A stretch of DNA of 64,000 nucleotides from Misgurnus anguillicaudatus (taxonomy: Eukaryota > Chordata > Actinopteri > Cypriniformes > Cobitidae): positions 20,034,001-20,098,000 of the forward strand of contig NC_073340.2 of NCBI RefSeq assembly GCF_027580225.2, written 5' to 3'. Of this stretch, positions 43,311 through 55,172 are shown in pieces. A program made the position numbers and the translations under genes. A model generated the notes under the pieces. It was not told the origin of the DNA and did not search any database. It saw only the letters and a list, made by a program, of their open reading frames with translations. The stretch's first letter is position 1, and each line of letters begins with the position of its first letter.

Positions 43311-46254
43311 GTGCAAGAGGACTTCCCAGCTGTAAGCAGATTTTGGAGCAACAGTTATTGAGGGGATAAGACTGACATGTCACGAACAAGAGAGTTGTTG
43401 ACCTGTCATAACAGTGCAGATGGACTCCATGCAATCCTTTGTACGTGCAAACTGAAATCGAATGCTGTGTGAATGCTACTATTATTTGCTCATTATGAAT
43501 AATAGCCCATTTTATAGGGTGTTTGCACAGGCAGCCATGCAAGTTTGCGAGCGTGCGTTTACGTGCACACACACGAGCCAATGCGAAAATGCTTAAAGCC
43601 CTACAATAGACCAGACAACCAGACACATAGAAGGAAATTAGTGCCAAAGTCAACCACGCTTCATTTTCTGCTCTAGACCGAGAAAGATCATGGTACATCA
43701 ATACGTTTACCCATACGTATGATGGGATTCACGTCTGCCGTATTCTTAGGTCTTCTCAGTTTAGCACGGATAAGTTAAACACATAGCCCACCCGACCCAT
43801 CTCCCCTTCCAGGACTGTCAAAGCAGCTTTGACGGTTTAATGAGACTTGCAATGATTTATGACAGATATTCATATTGCAATAACAGGTTGTTAAACAGCA
43901 CTAGCTGGCGAGATTCACTGACCCTCACCATAAAAAAACAGTCTGTTTAATATTTTCATTCACGTAGACTTTGCACCTGCTGTTATTTTACTCTTTTTTT
44001 GTCCGTAAAGGAGAGCTGTAATGTTTTGTGATTTATGTTTATTTTAACGAAAAACTCACATTTGCAAACAACCTGTATAGGTTTGCGAAATTTATAGCTG
44101 CAGAGACTATGAAGAGAAAGCAAAAAATATTCCTGAAAGGTTTCAGATTTTAGTTATAAGGACCTGTTTTTCATCTTTCTTAAATTTTTCTTGTTTTAAA
44201 TCAACAGTCATAACTTTCGCGTCTCTACGTAACAAACACAAACTTGAGATCTCGAATCTAAGCCAACACTTCCAAAGGGCTTGCCGAAAGATAAACAAGT
44301 TACAAATCACAGCGCTGGGTGTTCGTAAAAGGCCCGCCGTATAAAATGGAGGCAATAAAGTCAATTATTTTTGCACTAAACCTTCTCTCTCTGCTGAGAA
44401 AACAACATCAGATACGACAAAATGTTTTCTCTGTAACAATGAATATCGGTGCTCGGTACCGGCTTGCTTCTAAACCTACAATTGTGGCTTTCATGTGATG
44501 TGTGTGTATGTCAAGCCGCTGTGCGCCTTTGCTTTCTTTGGAGCTGGAGACTGAGCGTCAAATGTAGATGCTAAAAGAGTTTTATGAATATATGGATTTG
44601 TGGTAAAAACCCAATAACGGCCCTTTGTGACAGTATGGAGAGGGTTGTTTCTGCCGTGTTTGTTTATTTAACTATTTTCAGCGTTGTTAAACGAAACCCC
44701 AATTCCTACGACTAAATCAATAGGAACTTCCACCAGACGTTTTGTAGATATGAAATAAGCTGATCAAGCAACCCCAAACCCCAATTCATGTCTTTAAGAA
44801 AATCATAAATTGAATATTTCCAACCATTTGGAAACACTGATACTTGGAATACCGGACCATTTGGATTTCTCCTTCAGCCACTTAAGTCTACATTTTATAA
44901 CATCAAAAATGTCAAATCTCAACCAAGTTTTCAAAAAAAGGCCCATTTTGACAATGTTAAAGACGCAAATAGTAGGGTTTTGATGATGTAGCATGTACTG
45001 AAAACAAACAAGCCTGTAGTCCACCACTAATGATCGAAGAACTGCATGCTAGCCAAGTCATACAATATCTAACTGCTTTGAAGCGACTGATAATCTCTGA
45101 TTGTTCGTTGGACCATCTCTTTTGACTTCTGAACCTGCCTAACCACTAAAATCATCCATCTAACGGTTCATAGTCCTAATCCACATTACACATGCCCCTT
45201 TTTTTTGGGTTCCCAGCATCCTGGTGTACACCCATACCTCCCCTTTCTTGCTGATAACTGGTGCGTCTACAATTATAAAGTCTTGGCGTTTGAGCCGAAG
45301 CACGGATCTTAATGTTCTTCCCTCTCTCTCTCTCTCGCAGTATAATTATTATTTTGAAAGTGCGGTCTAGGAGGGCTGTCAGGGTTTGGCGCGGCTTATG
45401 GCACTAATGTGCCGTGTGTTTTAATACGGCTTGACTTCTGTTTTATAAACTCTGTGGGCAAACATCACAGACTCGCTCTTTTTCTCTGTTTCGGTCTCTC
45501 CCTTTCTCCCCTGCCCTCCCGTCTCCTGGATGAATGTACACAGATGTGCTGCTTGGTATATCTCTACCATGTGGTGAAAAGTGCCGTGTGGTGAGCGTGT
45601 TGTGGTGTCGGGCTGTTCGTCTAACACAGGTTAATGGTCAAGGTCCTAATAGGCCCGGCACTGGCACCATTTACTGGGGGAGATAAACGCACACAATAAA
45701 AATCACACTGTAGAGAACCTGTGACAAAGAAAAAAGAAGACACATTAAAAGAGAGAGACTTTACTGTAACAGTAATCCTGCCATGGCACCATGGAAAAGC
45801 ACTTAGAGTCACACAAGACAGCGCTGATGTTTCCTCAAATCACAAGCAATGCCATGCTCACGAACAGTACACGCCTGATCAAAGCCAACACTGAGCCCTC
45901 CATCCAAAAGTTTTACAACCCCTCGTACTTTAGTACAGACGTCAGGTAGATGATTAGGCTGAGTGGAGTAAGTGTACTAAAATATACTGAGAATTGAGGT
46001 AATGGCAGAACCTTGAGTGTGAAGGCACTGTCCACAGGCGGTCGGTGTGGCTTATAGGCCAGGTCTCTGGAGTTTCACAACTCCACCTCCACATTTCAAA
46101 AAGTAGACAAAACTAGACTCAAGATCGCTACATGGTATTCATAGCCAACGTTTGCTACACCTCCTGCATTTCCATAGTTGATACTGCATACATTGTTCAT
46201 GAGATAAGTTTCAAAATGCATATACAATTGAAGGCCCTCTTTCAAAATTAGAAG
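43311..46254. other. Intergenic, mostly unique
   Basis: 44450-44700 and 45180-45430 are non-repetitive with moderate GC content and may hold regulatory sequence. A short (CT) run lies near 45321-45337. No supportable exon. Confidence 0.3.
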
Positions 46255-46552
46255 TTTAAGTAAGGAATAATTGACAACGGGCCATTGAATTATAAGAAAA
46301 TAATGCACACCCAAGGTGCAATGCGGCACGACGCGAAGCGGGTGTGCATTATTTTCAAATAATTCAAATGACCAGAGTCAATTATTCCTCTTATACCTTG
46401 GTTACCACAAACATTGCTCTGGTGCCTTTTTTAAGACATTTGACAAGTTAAGTGTGTGGTTATCAGAAATGAATGCATACCCACTGAACTTTTCTCAGCC
46501 AATCAGAATGCAGCATTCAACAGAACCGTGGTATAAATGCTTTTAACCAATA
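46255..46552. mobile_element. Palindromic MITE with hairpin at 46260-46393
   Basis: GGAATAATTGACAACGGGCC...AAAATAATGCACACCC pairs with GGGTGTGCATTATTTT...CAATTATTCC around the loop AAGGTGCAATGCGGCACGACGCGAAGC. The tail to 46552 (ACCGTGGTATAAATGC) belongs to the same dispersed repeat. Confidence 0.7.
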
Positions 46553-46724
46553 CATTTTCAGGACCCTTTGTGTCCAAAAGATTTTTAACAGTCATACAGT
46601 AAGTAGAATATAAATAAATAACACCACTGAGTTTAAATTAACTTATGCTATGCTGTTTCAACTTCAAGAGCATTAGGAGGTTGTACTCATAATGATTAAA
46701 TATGTTTGTAATGAACTAAAAGTC

Positions 46725-46860
46725 ACTTTGGTTAGAGCGTCTACCAAATGCATACAGTAAATGTACATAATGCTGGGTTGTTTCAAACCATGGTTGAGTT
46801 AAATATGAACAAGGTTAACTGGGTTACACTTTTTAGGTTGAAACAATCTAGTTTTCATTA
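46725..46860. repeat. SINE tail fragment followed by GGGTTGTTTCAA repeat
   Basis: 46725-46770 (AAGTCACTTTGGTTAGAGCGTCTACCAAATGCATAC) is a SINE/LINE tail. 46772-46860 has CTGGGTTGTTTCAAACC with an inverse GGTTGAAACAATC, a small inverted-end element. Confidence 0.6.
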
Positions 46861-47430
46861 GACAGTAGAGACTGAATTCACAATGTGGTGTTTCTAAATG
46901 ATAAATACGTTACAGCTGCACGCAGCTAGACACATTCACATCAACAATAGAAATTTTCCTTTGTATTAATTTCCATGACATTTCCAAGTCTAAAAATTAC
47001 GATTTTGTTTTTACAAATGACACGTTTTCCATGAGCGTGAAAACCCTGGATTTAGAAAGTCTGCTTTTGCTTTACCTGAGCAAAGACTAGAAGTCTTTAA
47101 TTTTCCCCTCGCTCGCTCAGATACTAACATGCGTAACATCGGCCTCTTTAGTCTTAATTAATGGCGACTGCTCTCGTATGCATTTCACAGCACCTTACTT
47201 TACAGAGGGATTTTTTCTTGCAGGTCAGGATTTAGGGGTTTAGTGGTTCCAGGCTCGCGTCAGGGGCAAAAGCCTCTTTTATGTTGTGTTTCCACTGAGT
47301 TCACTTATGAGTGACAGGCTTGAAATATTGAGCTGATGAGAACCTGTTCAGGTTAAATATTGTGATGGATTTACACCCGTGAGGTGTAAATGCTCTCTGC
47401 CTGGTGTTAGAGAGAGATGTACACTCTTAA
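46861..47430. other. Intergenic, possible conserved non-coding block
   Basis: 47080-47300 is GC-richer, contains no repeat signature and has no open frame of note. Function unknown. Confidence 0.3.
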
Positions 47431-48427
47431 AAATTCTGGGTTATTTTCAATCCAGTGTTGGGTCAAAAAGGAACAAACCCAACCCACTGGGTTGCAATTT
47501 AACCTATGCTGGGTTGTTTTAACCAATTTTTAGGTCCCTGTGTGTGTGCGTGTGTGTTTAACATTTGGGGCCAGATCACATTTATATGCATACGATACAT
47601 CAACTGGCAACCTGTTAAATTCATTATTTTCCACTGTTCAAAAAAATCCATGTATCCTCCTTACTTTGATATTTCACTGTAAAAAAGTGTTTCTGTGTCT
47701 TAGTAGATTTAACAAAAATAAAATTAGTAATCTGTATTAAAAATTTTGAATTCTTGTTTTTTATCAAAATATGAGTTAAAATAACATAAAAAATTGAATA
47801 ATTTGAGTAATTCTAATGAACACATTATTGAGTAAATTCAACTTTTTAAATTCAATTTTATCATGTATAATCCACTTAAATTTGTAAGAAGGAAATTAAC
47901 TTAATAATTTTGTGTTGAAACTACATGAATGATTTTAGTAAACAACTAGCATGGGACTGGAGAGTAAAATTGGAATTTAAACGCTATTTTATGTGTTTTT
48001 AACAAAAAAGAAAGACTTGTTAGTGTTTCATTATCTTCGAGTTTATGTTTCTTCGAGTTTTTGTATTGTTCAGAAGACTGGTGCTTGTAGACTGCATACT
48101 GAAGTATGTTGCACTTTACAGCTGCCCAAAATGAAACTGGGCAGGCGCATTGATTAAATAAATGTTTTATGCCCTCATCTACAGAATGATGAAGTATAAA
48201 TCAATGTTTATGGAAACAACAACAACAAACCATAAAAAAGTTACCTGTACCAAAAAAAGTTAATTAAACTAAATGAGTAATACTAGTACTATAAGTTAAC
48301 TCAACTTGATTTTGTTGTGTTTGTATTAAGTAATGTTACAGTGTTTATTATACTTAAAAAAGGCTGCAAGTTGACTCAACCTAAAACATTCAATGCAGCC
48401 ACTTGCAGCCTTACTTTTTATAAGTTA
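47430..48427. repeat. MITE fragments and CACTGTAAAA-type element
   Basis: 47430-47530 is a GGGTT-rich inverted-end fragment. 47674 (CACTGTAAAAAAGTG) to about 48342 (TAATGTTACAGTG) looks like another CACTGTAA-type element with an AT-rich body. 48355-48420 is a fragment of the same style. Confidence 0.5.
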
Positions 48428-49622
48428 GGGGGCGTGCACACCAAAGCCTTTACGCCCGCGGCCGGTGCAGGTTTTCATTTTTTCCAATACGGACTACCGG
48501 CACATCCGGGAACTTGACTGTAAATTTCGTCACTGCCCCTTTTTGGGGAAAAAAACAGACCTTCCATTGGCTTCCATTCAAAATAGCAGAACAAAGCAAC
48601 GTTTTTACAAAGCCGGCAGGCGTAAATAACTTATGAAATCACTCAGATTAAACATGTTGAGTAATTATCTGTCCACCCTGCTTCCCATAGAGCGCGAATG
48701 ATACATTAACACATTTAATTTGGTCAATATAAAAACATGTCCCTTTCATTCTCCCAGGGTCAAATTTGTGTAACAACGCCATCCAGTGATTGCTGGAAAT
48801 ATCGCTAAGCCAGTTAGTTGTATGGCTCGACGGAAAAGTTCACTCATTACTCTAAATATAAAGACATAATATATAAATACGAAGTAACTTTCAAATACGA
48901 AGTAAAATCATTCACTGGCTTCCCTGTTGACTCGATGAGGTACAAGTAAATGTCCGGGTAAGACACCTCTGGCCAATAGGGAGCGTTGTTACACAAATTT
49001 GACGCTGGGAGAATGAAAGGGACATGTTTTTATATTGACCAAATTAAATGTGTTAATGTATCATTCGCGCTCTATGGGAAGCAGGGTGGACAGATAATTA
49101 CTCAACATGTTTAATCTAAGTGATTTCTTAAGTTATTTACGCCTGCCGGCTGTGTACGAGCGTTGCTTTGTTCCGCCATTTTGAATGGAAGTCAATGGAA
49201 GGTCTAGTTTATTTTCCCCCAAAATGGGTGTGAACCTGTTCAGAGACATTCTATGACGTAGCGCCAGTTGTGCGTATGGAAGCTCTGCGTTTTTCAAATA
49301 AGCCAGCAACTAGGGTTTTTCTTTCCGTGCTGAAAATCGGCCCTCTGCATTTTTCTGCGCTCGCCGCATAACGTCAAGAATTGTAAGAGATTCAACTTTG
49401 GATGAAAAGCTCCGCTCGTCAATATCAGTTCTCACACGGCTGTCCAATCACAGTGGAGGAGGGGCGGGACATTACCACAACAACCAACCGGCTCACAGCT
49501 CAAGTATCACAGCTATCAACTGCTCGGCTAAAGAAAGCTGGCACTCAGCTGAAAAAACAGCTGGCAATCGGTGTCCTCCAGGCGTTTTCAGCCGTGTTTA
49601 AAAGTTTTGGTGTGCACAACCC
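48428..49622. mobile_element. Foldback element with 224-bp near-perfect arms
   Basis: Outer ends GGGGCGTGCACACCAAA and TTTTGGTGTGCACAACCC. Inside, 48557-48780 and 48982-49205 are inverted copies with few differences, sharing GTCCACCCTGCTTCCCATAG and AAAAACATGTCCCTTTCATTC, around a 201-bp spacer. Open frames at 49398-49722 are incidental. Confidence 0.85.
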
Positions 49623-49783
49623 TTTAAATCTATGTATTACTTTTTACAGTGTATGCCATCCTATTGTCATCCTACCAAATATAAAGATTTTTGAAAATAA
49701 ATCAATTTTTTTTAATGGTTGAGGTTTTATTAAGTTAAGCACTAGAAAGGTGACAGCTGGAAGTCAATGGGTGCCATCAACTG

Positions 49784-49966
49784 CACTGTAAAAAAATGCT
49801 GCAGTACTGCATGCAAGTTTAATCAAATTGGTTGTGCAATTAAAAGTCATTTAAACATACAATTTTAAGTTTTTTACTAATATTTAATTGACATAACTTG
49901 TAAAAACTTAAAAAAATACTTTAAGTTGAAATGATTTAACTTAATTTGATATGATTTTTTACAGTG
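49784..49966. mobile_element. Short MITE, CACTGTAAAAAA ends
   Basis: CACTGTAAAAAAATG at the left is the inverse of TTTTTTACAGTG at the right. 183 bp, AT-rich. Confidence 0.75.
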
Positions 49967-50019
49967 TGTGTAGTTGCCATCATTTATCAAAAAATATCAG
50001 AATAAAGAAACTCATATGC

Positions 50020-50347
50020 TTAAAACAACATGAGGGTGAGTAAATGCACTGTAAAAATACTTTGCTGCCTTGAAATTTTTTGTTGAATCGGCTCGGATTT
50101 ACAAGTCATTTCAACTTACCATTATTTATCTTGTCTAGAGATGAGTTGTTATAACTACAGGTGAGTTGTTATAACTTATAAAATATAGTTGAGAAAAGTC
50201 AACTTAATTTTAAAAGTCGTGACAACTTATCTCTGTTGAAATGACTTGTAAATCTGAGTTGATTTAATAAAAAATTTTAAGGCAGCAAAGTATTTTTTAC
50301 AGTGTGATGACAGAAATTAATCTTTGTTGATGAACGATCCCTTTAAG
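50020..50347. mobile_element. GGGATAGTT-family fragment split by a palindromic MITE (50047-50304)
   Basis: The flanks ACATGAGGGTGAGTAAATG (50028) and ATGACAGAA...GATCCCTTTAAG (50306-50347) together form the right end of the TTAA-type family seen at 63724. The inserted 258-bp element has CACTGTAAAAATACTTTGCTGCC and its inverse GGCAGCAAAGTATTTTTTACAGTG, and folds along most of its length. Confidence 0.75.
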
Positions 50348-50758
50348 AAGGCTGGTAAAGACACATGTTGATTACATGTTAGTGACCAGCATCAGAAACT
50401 AAATATAATCGCGTGTTGTTCTTTTCAGCAGGGATTTTCGAAGTGAGCTAAGAGGTAATACTGCATTGATGAATACACACACACCTGAGCCAAACTCACA
50501 CAGTCCACTGAAAATTGGCGCCACTCTCTTCTGCGAGGCTACAGTGGCCAATTTGTGCAAAGTATGTGTTATGTTAAAACTGACGAGTTTGCTAAACGAC
50601 AAATTTTTGCGCGGGCTCATTGAGTGGGTCATTGTGTGTGTGTAACCTGGATGGGGATATTTGTTAGTTGATGATGATTGTGAGTGTCACAGTTTCCTTA
50701 AGTGTTGCCATATCCGAGTCTGAGTATAGACAGTCTCAGCCAACAAACACTGTACCCA

Positions 50759-50760
<2 letters not shown>

Positions 50761-50830
<70 letters not shown>
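50761..50830. repeat. (GT)n microsatellite
   Basis: 35 GT units followed by TTAACATTTGGGGCCAGATCA. The same junction, with a much shorter GT run, occurs at 47543-47580. Confidence 0.97.
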
Positions 50831-50832
<2 letters not shown>

Positions 50833-51146
50833 AACATTTGGGGCCAGATCATATTTATACATCAAACTTGTGTTGAGAAGATACAGTCTCACCTTAGCTT
50901 GTGAACACTTCCATTGTGTAAATGCTTCCTACTCGACAACACAAAAAAATAAAAGTGAAAAATGAACTTTGCCTTTGAAACTCTTGTTTAAGTTGTGTTT
51001 TTAAGCATTTATCTTTGAGAGGGTTGGCTGTGGTTTTGGGCTCTGCTGGAGACAGTTTTCCCAAGTGATGCTGGATATGCTTGGATCTCAAGTGCTTGGA
51101 TATCTAACAGCACTAATTTTAAGTATTTCTTTCTTTTCTTTTACAG

Positions 51147-51213
51147 AAAGACGTTTACTACTGGATATGAATCTGATAAATTTATAAGAAGAGGTAAATA
51201 TTATGAGAAGGAG
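51147..51213 (+). other. Exon-like segment, plus strand, unassigned
   Basis: A long pyrimidine tract and TTACAG precede it, and GAG|GTAAGAG follows. Only one frame is open (KTFTTGYESDKFIRRGKYYE...). I do not recognise the protein, and the phase does not fit the other plus-strand candidates directly. It could be chance. Confidence 0.2.
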
Positions 51214-52017
51214 GTAAGAGTAATACATTAAACAAAAAGACCTTTGAGGTTTTTGAACATTTTATAACCTCACATTCATATGATTTGGCTCCTCACGGCC
51301 CCTGGGTTATATGTCTGTATGTATTAACTATGAACGTGGCTGTCCTGGTAATTAGCATAGCTGATGTTAGAGGTTAGGGGGCTCCATTGAGAGCAGTGAA
51401 AGAGAGTTTAAGAAAACAGGGGTTGCCTTCACTTAGTAGCCTACGGGTTACCGCGACATTCTCAAGGCTCTGCCAAATTGTTCTGCAAACACTGTCGATA
51501 CATTCCCCAAACATTCTCGATGATTTCCCTAAACAGTCTGTGTGTAGCTGTATGAGCCAATGCGTTTCATCAGCCTGATCAGCGTGCCTGTCTTTACACT
51601 GTCATGGTTCCCCTGCGTATTGTCTAAATATTGTCAGCAAAATGCTTCGAGTTCCTCTAAAGTTGTCATTACGTTTTTAGCAGACGGGGTCCTGAACCTT
51701 GTTTCAACTCTCGATCCTCTTAGATTGCAATGTTGCTGATAATCAAATGAATGAACCTTTGACCTCCAGGCTTCTCAATTCACACCACATGATTACCAAT
51801 CACACCCATAGTGCCATAGCGATGACATCATATATTTCTGATATACGTGACATGGTGCAAAATGCACCAATCTGTCTCACTTAATTATGAGAAGCTCAAG
51901 GTTATGCAGGGAAGCCACATCAACACGAAACCAGTGCTTCCTCTTAATCCAATCTTTTTTCCCTCCGTAAACACGGAGTGTGTAAGGTGTGAACAAATGG
52001 CAGAGACAATGCCTTAA

Positions 52018-52513
52018 AGGTCCCTGTCTTTATGTGTTTTTGAAGCTTTGATTGTGTTTACAGTGCGCAATAAAAAATTCTGTATTTTTCACACAATTTA
52101 CTTATGTCTATAGCACTGTTCTTGACTGTCCTAAAAACGGGCTGATGTCTTCCTTGTTCTATGAAGTCCCTCCTTCAGAAATACATATTGAGTTCTGATT
52201 GTGTAGTTTGTTTAGTGTGTTGTGATTTGATAGCAGCTCAGCTTGCCATTATCTTAGCTGACGACTGATGTATTCCTGTGGGCGGAGTTTAGTCAAAAAA
52301 CTGTTCTACTGACGTCATTACAGCAGGAAGTAGAGGGCTGTAGTCCAAACCGGCCGTTCGCTGTAGGCTTTGAAAGGCGAATTCTTTTAAAGAAAATATA
52401 TCGCCTGGCAGTGAACTTTGAGCTTTATCATTTTACAGGTATTATTTATGCTATTATAGCAACATTACACACTAACTAGAGTTTAAAAAATAGGATCAGA
52501 AAGAACGTGACCT
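52018..52513. mobile_element. TTAA-flanked MITE, copy 2 (first copy at 15467)
   Basis: TTAA at 52014-52017 and 52514-52517; ends AGGTCCC and the inverse of AGGTCAC. Collinear with 15467-15983 over its whole length, with scattered substitutions and a missing internal duplication. Confidence 0.82.
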
Positions 52514-52620
52514 TTAAGGGGCGTGTCATAGTGAGGACGCGTGTGTCACCTTTCAGCTCCTTTGATACAGAGTGAAATAGCGCTTGATAAGCAAACGTAC
52601 AAATTTTTCGGTGTATTTTT

Positions 52621-52979
52621 CAGACTGATCTCATGTAAAGTCGTGTTATAGTCACAAAAAATGTGATTATTCGTGTCCATGGCACGAAATTAACCTTTTT
52701 TTTCCATGCCTTGAGCACGAATGTTTATTTCGTGTCACCTGAACGTATTTCAATAAATAGTTTTTCGTGTCCATGACACAACTTTCTTTTTCGTGTCATT
52801 TTATGTATTGTTTTCTTATCGTTTTTTTCCTATTTTCTGTCGCTTGGGGTAAAAACTATTTATAGAAATTTGTGCGAGTGACACGAAAAAGAAAAAAAGC
52901 TGAATTTCGTGCCATGGACACAAATAAATTAATCAAAATTTTCGTGACTATAACACGTCTGTCCGTGAGATCATGTTGG
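52621..52979. mobile_element. Palindromic MITE, CAGACTGATCTCATG ends
   Basis: CTGATCTCATGTAAAGTCGTGTTATAGTCAC at the left is mirrored by GTGACTATAACACGTCTGTCCGTGAGATCATG at the right. Inside, TTCGTGTCCATGGCACGAAAT pairs with ATTTCGTGCCATGGACAC. Almost the whole element folds. Confidence 0.82.
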
Positions 52980-53024
52980 TATTTTCCGTAATGTGAGAAA
53001 AGAGCTTAAATATACAGATTGGCT

Positions 53025-53377
53025 TAGTGCTGCAACGGATCGCAGTTGATCCATGATCCGCACGGATCACGACCCAAGGTTCGGCTTGCATGTGATTCGC
53101 AGATTAATACGCAAATTTAAATAGGGAATTTGTACGTGTTTCAAAGGTTTGCAAATGTTAACATTACAGTGTTATTATTCATTTGATTTCCATACCTAAT
53201 GATTTTAGACCTTACTTAATGTGCAACTTTGTTCTTTTTTATAAATGTTTGTGATTTCTTGTTTGTTATTAGATTTTTCCCATACTTTTTTTTGCTGATC
53301 CGAAAAATGATCCGATCCCTGCCTCAAAAAGCTTAATGTGATCCAAACCGTGAGTTTTGTGATCCGTTGCACCCCTA
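53025..53377. mobile_element. hAT-like MITE with exact 8-bp duplication GATTGGCT
   Basis: Ends TAGTGCTGCAACGGATC and GATCCGTTGCACCCCTA. GATTGGCT at 53017-53024 and 53378-53385. 353 bp, non-coding. Confidence 0.87.
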
Positions 53378-53597
53378 GATTGGCTGTACACACAAAGAAG
53401 CATGGGTGTCGGTTTCAGTTTATCTGCTGGGACCTGGTTTAAAAAAATATCGGATTCAGGCTCCCAAAATGGCAGATTCCATCTGGACCAAACGATCGAA
53501 TAAAAGTCGATTGATATTGCCGATTCAACAATTTTTTTGTACGTATATAGCTAAACGCGTCTCCTTGTGGACGGGCTCTAAAATGCACATTTGATCT

Positions 53598-54322
53598 GCC
53601 TTAATTAAAAAACTCTTGCACTGACACATTTTAACATATATCAGTGCCATTGTTTCGACTCAAATGCACCTCTACCCAGTCTCATGTAGATGCGTATAAA
53701 TAGCACGTGTAAAAATCGTGCAAAACATATGCCAAATTCCACTTTAGCGTGCATATGATACACCAGTCCTTCCCATTTACTTAAACGGCACATTTTTTTT
53801 GTCATTTTATTTATTGGTTTCTCAATTTTTTTCTGTTTTTTTGAACCCTTTTCGCTTGGGTTTAGGGTTAGATTTAAGATTTGCTTAAGGAGGTTATTTA
53901 ATATACAGGTTTCTCCATGTTTTTCTCTATTTTTAAGCCATGGTCGCTTGGAGTTGGGGTTAGACTTGGAATTTGGGTTAGGATGTCATTTTCTATATAC
54001 CAAAAAGTTGTTCTAACCCTAAACCCAAGCGACAATGGTAGAAAAATAGAAAAAAAATTTGAAACCAATAAATAAAACGACAAAAAAGATGCCCGTTTAA
54101 GTGAATGGGAAGGACTGGTGCACCACATGCACGTCAAAGCGGAATTTGGCGTATATATTGCACGATTTTCACACTTCGTGCTATTTATACGCAACTCTGT
54201 GAGACTGGGTTCGATGCACACCTGTATTGTTTTTTGTAATATGTTTGAAAAAATTACTTAAATGTCCCAATATAACTATAGTCCTGGATTAATTTAAACG
54301 CTGTTTGGGAAACCACCCCAAT
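53598..54322. mobile_element. Third GTTTCCC-type MITE copy (5'-truncated), interrupted at 53670
   Basis: GCACTGACACATTTTAACATATATCAGTGCC and the end GTTTGGGAAACCACCCC match the copies at 35787 and 37495. The left end is missing. Confidence 0.65.
53670..54213. mobile_element. Foldback element inserted with ATGCAC duplication
   Basis: ACCCAGTCTCATGTAGATGCGTATAAATAGCACG pairs with CGTGCTATTTATACGCAACTCTGTGAGACTGGGT, and CACCAGTCCTTCCCATTTACTTAAACGG with CCGTTTAAGTGAATGGGAAGGACTGGTG. ATGCAC lies at 53664-53669 and 54214-54219. The centre carries CTTGGGTTTAGGGTTAG and its inverse. Confidence 0.83.
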
Positions 54323-54468
54323 AATGGCTAATAAAGCTTTATTTTTATTTGCCTCCTTTTGAATTCTTTACTTCTATCCTCTGCCCACTTCACCACTTAA
54401 TGTTTCTGGCCTACATTTTAATACCTTTCCTCTTTGTCTCTTGTTACCCTTTTCTTTGTCTCTGCAAG

Positions 54469-54535
54469 GTCAGATGAGAAAAACAGAGCCGACGTAGACA
54501 CCGAGCATGAGGACAAAGTATTAACAAGCCAGACG
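54469..54535 (+). other. Exon-like segment, plus strand, unassigned
   Basis: Preceded by an excellent pyrimidine-rich acceptor (TTTCTTTGTCTCTGCAAG) and followed by ACG|GTATGTG. One open frame gives a charged peptide (SDEKNRADVDTEHEDKVL). No family recognised. It could be an exon of an unrecognised gene or coincidence. Confidence 0.25.
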
Positions 54536-55172
54536 GTATGTGTCACAATTCAAGGACTTACTGTATGTGTTTGGATCCTGCCAATCCAACACACCCCTGC
54601 CCATAGCCGGGAAAGTGGATGCACTGTAATGAAAGAATAAGCTTGAAATATGGAACACTGTCAGTTTTTATTCTTTGACCAAATATTTAAAATTTTCAGG
54701 CGCATGAATGTTACCCACTTTCCATGTATTCTGATCATTTTAAGTTCCTTATGCCTGAATTTTGTAATTTTTATTTTATTAATACAACATTTTAAGTGAT
54801 ATTTACTTAATTGTTTAAGATGACATTTGGGTTTACAGAGGATTGCATATACAGCAGACTGAAGAAAGTGACAGTGAAGGATAGCAGAGTAAAGTAACAG
54901 TGCGAGAGTTTGTTATCCTCCAGGGTGTCTTTTTGGAGAAATATCAAACTTTAAGCAGTAACATAGAGACCCCCTAACCCCAGTGACCCACCCACACATC
55001 CACCTCCAGTGTTCTGTAGATCTCATCCACCATTGAAAAATACTGTAGTAAGACTTATCACATCCACAGGATAGACGGGTCAGGTTCAGGATGTAGGGGC
55101 CAGACAACCTCAAATTGGCCTTTAAATCAAAATGATTGGAGTGTATATCAGGAGGGAGGCCGGGGCTCTTAC

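Noticed and set aside
49398..49722. Overlapping plus-strand frames of 67 and 106 codons
   Set aside because: They sit in the right part of a foldback element; the overlapping frames reflect GC content, not a gene.
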